Positions 1 to 5,212 of a stretch of 5,212 nucleotides of DNA are shown here, piece by piece (within the stretch, counting starts at the first letter, position 1; every line of letters starts with the position of its first letter). The stretch is from Candidatus Planktophila limnetica. Lineage in GTDB: Bacteria > Actinomycetota > Actinomycetes > Nanopelagicales > Nanopelagicaceae. The stretch is from contig JAPOHK010000076.1 of assembly GCA_029979485.1 (NCBI GenBank), positions 1 through 5,212 on the forward strand. Reading direction: 5' to 3'. The notes under the pieces were generated by a model. The model did no database searches and had not been told where the DNA came from. It worked only from the letters and a program-made list of their open reading frames with translations. Both the position numbers and the translations under genes were made by a program.

Positions 1-881
1 CAGTTGATCATATACTTATTCAGAGTGATAACACCGCAATTGCGCCAGGACCACTCGTTCATGGAGTTGCAGCAGTGCTCGCAATTATTGGAGATATTGA
101 AAGTCGCGGTGGTGCAACTGTTTATAGGTTTACGGACACAACAATTCGTCGCGGATTAGATCACGGTAAAACCGGCGATGAGATCATCGAGTTTTTGCGC
201 AAAACATCTAAGACTGCGATACCACAACCTCTGGAGTATTTAATCTCTGATGTTGCCAAGAAGCATGGTCGCTTGCGCGTTGGAAATACCTCATCATTTA
301 TCCGCTGCGAAGATTCCGCACTGATCACTCAAATAATTAGTGATAAGCGTTTGGAAATTTTGTCTCTGCGCAGAATTGCACCTGAAGTGATGATTTGTGA
401 CATGGACGCCCACGATGTCATGAACGTTTTGCGCAGCGCAGGTTATTTACCTGCAGCAGAATCCAATAACGGTATGTTGCTTACTGGTCCACGCTCTTCT
501 CGTGCAAAATCAAAGCCACGTCCACCACGAATTATCGGCGAGCTAGAAGTTCCAACTGATGCTGCAGTAAATGCAGCAATTCGCTCGATTCGAGTTGGCG
601 AGAAATCTAGTCATAAGCAGAGCACACTTCGAAATATTGCAAACAACGCACTCGGTGCTCTTCCGCGGACAACTGCAAATGAAACACTCGATATTTTATT
701 GAAATACATCCAAGAACAACGTTCACTCTCAATTGGTTATGCAGATAACAATGGATCTGTTTCTCATCGCATTATCGATCCACTCAAAATCTCCGCTGGT
801 TCGTTAATCGCTCGAGACCATGGAACAGGCGAAATGCAGACATTTAGAATTCCGCGTATTACGGGGGTTGCACCGCTATGA
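1..881 (+). CDS. Helicase-associated protein (XPB/Ssl2 N-terminal-like domain plus WYL-like C-terminus), 5'-truncated
   Basis: This is the C-terminal 292 residues of a larger protein; the first full codon is at base 3. A GTG at 75 could be taken as a start, but the frame stays open to the window edge and the preceding residues (ILIQSDNTAIAPGP) belong to the conserved domain, so the true start lies upstream. Fragment residues about 3-127 match the XPB/Ssl2-like N-terminal domain (Helicase_C_3 type), with landmarks SRGGATVYRFT, GDEIIEFLRKTSK and DVAKKHGRLRVG. A basic, proline-rich linker (about 160-177) follows, and residues about 236-292 resemble a WYL domain (SIGYADNNG, HRIIDPLKI, FRIPRITGV). 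Family members in Actinobacteria are usually around 700-800 residues and lie beside the XPB helicase. The fragment contains no helicase motor motifs, so a role as helicase partner or regulator is inferred. The stop overlaps the next start (ATGA), suggesting translational coupling. Confidence 0.88.
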   Translation, partial: VDHILIQSDNTAIAPGPLVHGVAAVLAIIGDIESRGGATVYRFTDTTIRRGLDHGKTGDEIIEFLRKTSKTAIPQPLEYLISDVAKKHGRLRVGNTSSFIRCEDSALITQIISDKRLEILSLRRIAPEVMICDMDAHDVMNVLRSAGYLPAAESNNGMLLTGPRSSRAKSKPRPPRIIGELEVPTDAAVNAAIRSIRVGEKSSHKQSTLRNIANNALGALPRTTANETLDILLKYIQEQRSLSIGYADNNGSVSHRIIDPLKISAGSLIARDHGTGEMQTFRIPRITGVAPL

Positions 882-1981
882 CAAGCGAGAATCAAGGCGA
901 ATACGGCAGACTTAACCCTATGTTGGCAGCCCTTGAAGCATTGGTGAAGTGTGAGTCTCCTACTGAAGATCTCAAGGCGTGCAACGATGTTGTTCGTTTA
1001 GCAAGTGACATTGCAACACGTGTACTCGGAACACCAGCAGAAATTCGCCAGATAGAAGGTCGTCCTGTTTTTTGGTGGGGCGCAGCAAAACCAGATGTTG
1101 TTTTACTTGCACACCTCGACACAGTGTGGCCAATTGGTTCATTCACACCGCTATGGCAAATAGAAGGCGATGTACTGCGCGGTCCTGGCACGTATGACAT
1201 GAAGGCTGGATTCGTTCAAGCACTCTTCGCGCTTAAGGGAATTACTGGTTCTGTGGCACTCATTGGAACAACGGATGAAGAAACCGGAAGTCACGCTTCA
1301 CGCAAACTCATTCAAGATTTAGCATCGAATGCAAAAGCAGTTTTGGTACTAGAAGCTGCAATTGATGGCAAAGTTAAAACTGGCCGAAAAGGCACCGCTA
1401 TGTATCAAGTACATGTACATGGACGCGCTGCACACGCTGGTCTGGAACCTGAAAAGGGAATCAACGCAACTGTTGAAATCGCACACATTATTACGGCACT
1501 TGCTTTCTTAGAAAATAAAGATAAGCAGACAACTGTTGTTCCAACGCTTGTAAAAGCAGGCAACTCAACAAACACAGTTCCTGACTACGGCGTTTTGGAT
1601 ATCGATGCGCGTTCCTATTCAACCGAAGAGCTCAATCGGGTTGATGCAGCAATTCGTGCACTCAAACCACTTCACCCAGAAGCTCGCATCGAAATTACTG
1701 GCGGTTTAAATCGTCCGCCTCTAGAAACAACATCAACAATGGAGCTTTATGAGCGCGCAGAAAAAGTTGCAGCGCGAATTGGTATGCCACCACTTGGTCA
1801 TGCATCAGTTGGAGGAGCAAGTGATGGAAACTTTGCCGCAGCAGCAGGTGCCAAAGTTCTAGATGGACTCGGAGCAGTTGGATCTGGTGCACACGCAACA
1901 AATGAATGGGTAAGCATTAAAGCTCTCGAGGAACGCAGTGCGTTTTTGCATGAATTTATAAAGGATTTACTCAATGACTGA
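878..1981 (+). CDS. M20-family zinc metallopeptidase, carboxypeptidase G2-like
   Basis: This complete 367-residue exopeptidase probably removes a C-terminal amino acid, possibly glutamate, from a peptide or N-acyl amino acid using a two-zinc centre. The metal ligands are readable: H79 in AHLDTVWP, bridging D107 in GPGTYDMKAG, E135, E159 and H339 in GSGAHATNEWV. E134 in TTDEETGS is the expected catalytic base. The inserted dimerisation domain (about 168-280) carries GRAAHAGLEPEKGINA, whose H186 matches the histidine donated across the dimer in carboxypeptidase G2; N232 and R245 also sit in family-conserved positions. It has no signal peptide, unlike Pseudomonas carboxypeptidase G2, so it should be cytoplasmic. 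Length is normal for the family. The ATG at 878 overlaps the upstream stop by 4 bases and has only a weak GGGGG (863-867) ahead of it, so coupled translation is likely. M20 families differ greatly in substrate, and the exact one cannot be read here. Confidence 0.93.
   Translation: MTSENQGEYGRLNPMLAALEALVKCESPTEDLKACNDVVRLASDIATRVLGTPAEIRQIEGRPVFWWGAAKPDVVLLAHLDTVWPIGSFTPLWQIEGDVLRGPGTYDMKAGFVQALFALKGITGSVALIGTTDEETGSHASRKLIQDLASNAKAVLVLEAAIDGKVKTGRKGTAMYQVHVHGRAAHAGLEPEKGINATVEIAHIITALAFLENKDKQTTVVPTLVKAGNSTNTVPDYGVLDIDARSYSTEELNRVDAAIRALKPLHPEARIEITGGLNRPPLETTSTMELYERAEKVAARIGMPPLGHASVGGASDGNFAAAAGAKVLDGLGAVGSGAHATNEWVSIKALEERSAFLHEFIKDLLND
1960..1965 (+). promoter_or_regulatory. Ribosome binding site for the XPB helicase gene
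   Basis: AAAGGA lies 8 bases ahead of the ATG at 1974, inside the last codons of the peptidase gene. It supports the ATG at 1974 as the start, giving an 8-base overlap with the upstream gene. The encoded N-terminus also lines up with the beginning of the XPB N-terminal domain. Confidence 0.6.
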
Positions 1982-3623
1982 TGGACCACTGATCGTTCAG
2001 AGCGATAAAACACTGCTCTTAGATATCGATCATGCGATGTCGACTGAGTGTCGGCGTGCAATTGCTCCCTTTGCGGAGTTAGAGCGCTCCCCTGAACATA
2101 TTCACACATATCGCTTAACAAATTTAGGTTTATGGAATGCACGCGCTGCTGGGCATGATGCAGAAATGGTTATCGATACTTTAATTAAGTATTCACGTTA
2201 TGCGGTTCCGCACTCAATTCTTGTTGATGTTGCAGAAACAATGTCTCGATACGGTCGCCTACGACTAGAAGCAGATCCAATTCATGGATTGATTCTTGTT
2301 ACAACTGACACCGCAGTTCTGGAAGAGGTAATCCGTGCAAAGAAGATTGCACCGTTGCTAGGTGTTCGAATTGATAATGAAACAATTGCTGTGCACCCAA
2401 GCCAACGCGGTCAGATTAAACAATCTTTATTGCGCCTAGGTTGGCCAGCAGAAGATTTTGCAGGTTACGTTGATGGACAAGCCCATGAAATCGCACTGAA
2501 GCAGAGTGATTGGAAAATTCGCCCGTATCAAGAGTTAGCAGCAGAAGGATTCTGGCACGGTGGTTCTGGCGTAGTCGTATTGCCTTGTGGCGCTGGAAAA
2601 ACTATCGTCGGCGCCGCAGCAATGGCACATGCAAAAGCTACAACGTTAATTCTGGTAACAAATACAGTTGCAGCACGTCAATGGCGTGAAGAGTTGTTAA
2701 AGCGCACGACGCTTAATGAAGATGAAATTGGCGAATACTCAGGAGCCAAAAAAGAGATTCGCCCCGTAACAATTGCCACGTATCAAGTTATGACAAAGAA
2801 AAAAGATGGGGTGTATGCACACCTTGATCTCTTTGACACTCATGACTGGGGATTAATTATTTATGACGAAGTGCACTTATTACCTGCACCCATCTTTCGC
2901 TTTACAGCTGACATCCAATCCCGTCGTCGTTTAGGACTTACTGCAACACTTGTTCGCGAAGATGGAATGGAAGGCGAAGTTTTCTCACTCATTGGTCCAA
3001 AGCGCTTTGATGTTCCTTGGAAAGAGATTGAATCCCAGGGATATATCGCTCCTGCGCAATGCGTTGAAGTTCGCGTAAATTTAAGTGAAACAGAGCGACT
3101 TTCTTATGCAACTGCTGAACCTGAAGAGCGTTATCGCTTCTGCGCTACAACTCGCACAAAGCGAAATGTAGTTGAATCTCTCGTTGCACATCACGCCGGC
3201 GAACAGATCTTGGTAATTGGTCAATACATCGATCAATTAGATGAGCTATCAGAAGTTCTTGGTGTTCCCTTAATTAAGGGCGAGACACCAGTTAAAGAAC
3301 GCGAGATACTATTTAATAAGTTTAGAACTGGTGAAGTTTCTTGCCTCGTTGTTTCTAAGGTTGCTAACTTCTCTATTGATTTACCCGATGCAACTATTGC
3401 GATTCAGGTCTCTGGTGCATTTGGTTCGAGACAAGAAGAAGCACAACGACTCGGTCGCATCTTGCGCCCTAAGTCAGATGGCCGCAGTGCGACTTTTTAC
3501 TCAGTTGTTTCACGCGACACTATCGATCAAGACTTTGCTCAGAACCGTCAGCGCTTCTTAGCTGAACAAGGTTATGCGTACAAAATTATTGACGCTGACG
3601 ATGTTTTTCAAGGCAAGCTCTAA
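1974..3623 (+). CDS. DNA repair helicase XPB (bacterial Ssl2/ERCC3 type)
   Basis: This complete 549-residue protein is a superfamily 2 ATP-dependent 3'-5' DNA helicase of the XPB family, the bacterial relative of the TFIIH translocase, presumed to act in DNA repair or duplex opening. Residues 6-160 form the XPB/Ssl2 N-terminal domain. The motor follows: RPYQ at 183-186, Walker A PCGAGKT at 204-210, motif Ia around 226-240 (LILVTNTVAARQW), DEVH box at 298-301, motif III LTATL at 322-326, and the RED motif at 328-330 that is characteristic of XPB. The second RecA-like lobe has ILVIGQYIDQLDEL (412-425), motif V around 458-480 and motif VI QEEAQRLGRILRP at 487-499. All expected catalytic residues are present, and length matches Mycobacterium-type XPB. 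No Bax1-like nuclease is seen next to it. It is the last gene of the plus-strand operon, and its 3' end overlaps a convergent gene by 38 bases. Confidence 0.96.
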   Translation: MTDGPLIVQSDKTLLLDIDHAMSTECRRAIAPFAELERSPEHIHTYRLTNLGLWNARAAGHDAEMVIDTLIKYSRYAVPHSILVDVAETMSRYGRLRLEADPIHGLILVTTDTAVLEEVIRAKKIAPLLGVRIDNETIAVHPSQRGQIKQSLLRLGWPAEDFAGYVDGQAHEIALKQSDWKIRPYQELAAEGFWHGGSGVVVLPCGAGKTIVGAAAMAHAKATTLILVTNTVAARQWREELLKRTTLNEDEIGEYSGAKKEIRPVTIATYQVMTKKKDGVYAHLDLFDTHDWGLIIYDEVHLLPAPIFRFTADIQSRRRLGLTATLVREDGMEGEVFSLIGPKRFDVPWKEIESQGYIAPAQCVEVRVNLSETERLSYATAEPEERYRFCATTRTKRNVVESLVAHHAGEQILVIGQYIDQLDELSEVLGVPLIKGETPVKEREILFNKFRTGEVSCLVVSKVANFSIDLPDATIAIQVSGAFGSRQEEAQRLGRILRPKSDGRSATFYSVVSRDTIDQDFAQNRQRFLAEQGYAYKIIDADDVFQGKL

Positions 3624-3843
3624 AACGTTCTGGATCAACGCGCCAGAAATCGTGGTGCTCACCGTCAATCTGAGTTACAGGAACTTGTTCGCCATATAAA
3701 TTTTCTAGCTCTGCATCGCCATCGATGTACTTAACATCTATCAAATAATCTAATTCAGCCTTCATAGATTCGAGAGTTTCGAGAGCAACATCGCAGAGAT
3801 GGCAACCATGCCTGGAAAAAACTGTTATGACTGTTTGGGACAA
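3586..3843 (-). CDS. Glutaredoxin-like thiol-disulfide protein (DUF836 type)
   Basis: An 85-residue cytoplasmic thioredoxin-fold protein. It begins with a beta strand (VITVFSR), followed by the redox motif CHLC at residues 14-17 and the helix LETLESMKAEL. The second strand is DVKYIDGD, and P55 in QVPVTQIDG is the conserved cis-proline that faces the active site. This matches the small glutaredoxin-like DUF836 family, common in Actinobacteria; the natural substrate is generally unknown. The start is TTG at 3843-3841: the codon just upstream is the in-frame TAG stop of the preceding gene, and no ATG or GTG occurs in frame before the CHLC motif, so TTG is the only workable start. Translation probably depends on ribosomes finishing the 108-residue gene. 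The last 38 bases overlap the 3' end of the XPB gene in antisense. Confidence 0.88.
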   Translation of the reverse strand: MSQTVITVFSRHGCHLCDVALETLESMKAELDYLIDVKYIDGDAELENLYGEQVPVTQIDGEHHDFWRVDPERFRACLEKHRQRQ

Positions 3844-4170
3844 CTATTTTTTCCGCTTCTTATTTAGCGCTCGATCAATAAACTCTTCAGCAACCAGTGT
3901 CACATCACCCTTAAATCGATAGGCGCTCTTCTCGAGATCCTTTAGAACAGCGTTGACTGTTGTTTGAGTAACAGAGCCGACCAGTGGTCCAAATCTTTTT
4001 GCAAAGAGCGCATGTGCAATTTCGCTAACAGATTTTGCTAAATCATCGCGAGCTTCATCCAACGTCGGTTCTGGTTTCTTTGGTTCTTGTGAAAAGTCCA
4101 AAGAAATCGGACGTTCTGCCTTTATCCGAGAATAAAGTTCGTCGAAGTTGGTCGCACTGCTCTCGTTCAT
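3844..4170 (-). CDS. Hypothetical protein, 108 residues, first gene of the glutaredoxin operon
   Basis: I do not recognise this family. The first 45 residues are polar and proline/charge-rich (ISLDFSQEPKKPEPTLDEARDD) and probably disordered. Residues about 40-102 look mostly helical with a hydrophobic patch (EIAHALFAKRFGPLVGSVTQTTVNAVLKDLEKSAYRF is the region, 50-86), and the chain ends in a basic NKKRKK tail. There is no signal peptide, membrane segment or cysteine, so redox chemistry of its own is unlikely. The ATG at 4170-4168 is the only good start: an in-frame TGA lies 12 bases upstream. Ribosome-binding signals are weak (a GAGATGA about 7 bases ahead). Its stop TAG directly abuts the TTG of the glutaredoxin gene, so the two are almost certainly co-transcribed. 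That it is a real gene rests on full-length openness, this operon fit and the absence of a competing gene; function is unknown. Confidence 0.75.
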   Translation of the reverse strand: MNESSATNFDELYSRIKAERPISLDFSQEPKKPEPTLDEARDDLAKSVSEIAHALFAKRFGPLVGSVTQTTVNAVLKDLEKSAYRFKGDVTLVAEEFIDRALNKKRKK

Positions 4171-4205
4171 GGGGAAATCATCTCATCCTGATACCTTTTG
4201 CACAT
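4171..4205. promoter_or_regulatory. Divergent promoter region between the 108-residue gene and the metalloprotease gene
   Basis: Only 35 bases separate the two outward-facing start codons, so both promoters must lie here or reach into the opposite gene's 5' coding sequence. No clear Shine-Dalgarno sequence precedes the plus-strand ATG. No convincing -10 element was found for the minus strand. Confidence 0.55.
4192..4197 (+). promoter_or_regulatory. Candidate -10 element for the metalloprotease gene
   Basis: TACCTT fits the TAnnnT pattern of actinobacterial -10 elements and ends 8 bases before the ATG at 4206. A start site 6-7 bases downstream of it would give a transcript with a leader of about 0-2 bases, consistent with the absence of a ribosome binding site and with the leaderless transcripts common in Actinobacteria. 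No -35 hexamer is recognisable. This is a short motif and could occur by chance. Confidence 0.35.
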
Positions 4206-5212
4206 ATGCAAACGAGAGCCAGCATTCGAACCGTAACGGGGTTGCTAATCGCACTCGTCGCATCTTTACTCTACGTACCGGCAGCCGAAGCTGCGCCACT
4301 TGTTGCCCCTTCAACTGTGTGGGGTCACACATATGCAGCAGAAGCATCGGGAGTTATCTCGGTTCCTGCCACGCAATCTGCCAACTTAGAAAAGCGTTCA
4401 AAGTTTGTTGTTAACTATAAAAACTTTCCTGATTGGGCGAAGAACCAAGTGCAAGCAGCGATTGATTTGTGGGCTGCTAATTTTGATTCCAAGGTTGCAA
4501 TAAATGTTGATGCAACGTGGGGTCGTTCAAGTGCTGCAGATATTCTTGGAAGTGCGAGACCGGATCGATATTACGCAAAGTTTGCAGCAGCGCCAGACTC
4601 TTCACTCTGGTACGCATCGGCACTTGCTAATGCGATAGCGGGAAAAGATTTGGATTTAGATAATCCCGAAATTATCATTCAAATTAACTCAGAAGCTGAG
4701 TGGGATTTAGATGGTCTCGGAAAACCTACTCGCTATGAGTACGACCTTAAGTCAGTAATGTTTCATGAGTTAGCGCACGGTTTAGGATTTTTATCTACAA
4801 GTTCTTACATCTTTGATCGCACAAAGGGTCAGTACGTTGGAATCATGGAGCAACCAACTCCATTTGATGCCTACCTTCAGACACAAGATGGAAATCGCTT
4901 GGCTGATCTGGCATCACCATCATATGAATTGGGCCAAGCACTTAACTCTCGATTGGTCTGGTCTGGTCCCGAAGGAATCAACGCAAACAATGGAGTTAAA
5001 CCATTGATGTACACACCTTCGAATTACGACGCGGGTTCATCGGTTAGCCACTTAGATGAAAATACTTTTGCGAACTCTGGAATCAATGCAGTAATGACGC
5101 CAAATCTTGAAGCTGGTGAAGTCTTTAATGAACCAGGTCCCATCTTGCTTGCAATGATGAAAGATCTTCGCAACAAACCAGCACCGGGCCTTGCTGCTGG
5201 TGTTCCGAGTGA
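4206..5212 (+). CDS. Secreted metzincin-like zinc metalloprotease, 3'-truncated
   Basis: The frame is open from ATG 4206 to the window edge (335 codons plus 2 bases). Residues 1-29 are a Sec signal peptide: basic R4 and R8, hydrophobic core TGLLIALVASLLYV, and an AEA cleavage site before APLVAP. The mature protein is therefore exported. A central helix VMFHELAHGLGF places zinc ligands H187 and H191 and catalytic E188. The position of the third histidine in the compact HExxHxxGxxH motif is S197. Further on, SVSHLDE (H282) and AVMTP (M297) could supply a distant third ligand and a Met-turn, as in leishmanolysin-type (M8) metzincins. NEPGPILLAMMKDL (about 310-323) is followed by a proline/alanine-rich stretch that may lead to further domains beyond the window. 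No Shine-Dalgarno precedes the start, so leaderless translation is likely. It is transcribed away from the glutaredoxin operon. The substrate is unknown; extracellular protein degradation is inferred. Confidence 0.85.
   Translation, partial: MQTRASIRTVTGLLIALVASLLYVPAAEAAPLVAPSTVWGHTYAAEASGVISVPATQSANLEKRSKFVVNYKNFPDWAKNQVQAAIDLWAANFDSKVAINVDATWGRSSAADILGSARPDRYYAKFAAAPDSSLWYASALANAIAGKDLDLDNPEIIIQINSEAEWDLDGLGKPTRYEYDLKSVMFHELAHGLGFLSTSSYIFDRTKGQYVGIMEQPTPFDAYLQTQDGNRLADLASPSYELGQALNSRLVWSGPEGINANNGVKPLMYTPSNYDAGSSVSHLDENTFANSGINAVMTPNLEAGEVFNEPGPILLAMMKDLRNKPAPGLAAGVPS

Noticed and set aside
75..77. GTG as a start codon for the first gene.
   Set aside because: The frame is open to the left edge and residues before the GTG are conserved domain sequence, so the GTG is internal.
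892..1200. Minus-strand open frame of 102 codons.
   Set aside because: It lies entirely within the well-supported M20 peptidase gene and its translation resembles no protein family.
1798..2142. Minus-strand open frame of 114 codons spanning the peptidase/XPB junction.
   Set aside because: It is antisense to two strongly supported genes, with no recognisable domain.
3628..3648. Inverted repeat TTCTGG / CCAGAA with a 9-base loop just after the XPB stop, as a terminator.
   Set aside because: The stem is only 6 bp, it lies inside the glutaredoxin coding sequence, the plus strand has no T-run after it, and the minus strand has only TTTT ahead of the gene's own stop. Chance is a sufficient explanation.
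4148..4414. Plus-strand open frame of 88 codons across the divergent region.
   Set aside because: It overlaps the start of the 108-residue gene in antisense and the signal-peptide gene in another frame; the frame at 4206 gives a proper signal peptide and an active-site motif.
4813..5007. Plus-strand open frame of 64 codons near the right end.
   Set aside because: It is an out-of-frame shadow inside the metalloprotease gene.
1..5212. A defence system, mobile element or CRISPR array.
   Set aside because: I saw no transposase, integrase, phage gene, direct repeat array or terminal inverted repeats. The helicase has the XPB-specific RED motif and a housekeeping neighbourhood rather than a defence-type one.

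Overview
This window carries six protein genes packed almost end to end. It looks like low-to-mid GC actinobacterial DNA. The pairing of a helicase-associated (XPB/Ssl2 N-terminal plus WYL-like) protein with a bacterial XPB helicase is typical of Actinobacteria; in Mycobacterium tuberculosis the adjacent pair is Rv0862c and Rv0861c (ercc3). The AT-leaning composition, very short intergenic spaces and overlapping genes fit a streamlined free-living lineage such as the freshwater acI group (Nanopelagicales). That taxonomic placement is inference from style and gene content, not from a search.

Plus strand, 1-3623: three genes are joined by short overlaps and read as one operon whose promoter lies left of the window. 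First is the C-terminal 292 residues of the helicase-associated protein. Next, with a 4-base ATGA overlap, is a complete cytoplasmic M20-family zinc exopeptidase of the carboxypeptidase G2 type. Last, with an 8-base overlap, is a complete 549-residue XPB-type superfamily 2 DNA helicase. The first and third genes share a recognisable homologous domain, so the peptidase lies between two related genes with a presumed DNA-repair or DNA-remodelling role.

Minus strand, 4170-3586: a two-gene unit encodes a 108-residue protein I do not recognise, followed with zero spacing by a small glutaredoxin-like protein that starts at TTG. The tail of the glutaredoxin gene overlaps the tail of the XPB gene by 38 bases, in convergent orientation.

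Plus strand, 4206 to the window end: the N-terminal 335 residues of a secreted zinc metalloprotease. It has a clear signal peptide and an HELAHGLGF active-site helix. The usual third histidine of the compact metzincin motif is missing, and the pattern of the following residues resembles the leishmanolysin (M8) layout, where that histidine follows a long insertion. It diverges from the 108-residue gene across only 35 bases, with a plausible -10 element placed for a nearly leaderless transcript.

The window holds no RNA genes, mobile elements, CRISPR arrays or extended repeats that I can see, and no gene-free stretch longer than 35 bases. Most of it is recognisable housekeeping or accessory content. 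The points worth a second look are the peptidase between the two helicase-related genes, the atypical secreted metalloprotease and the unrecognised 108-residue protein.
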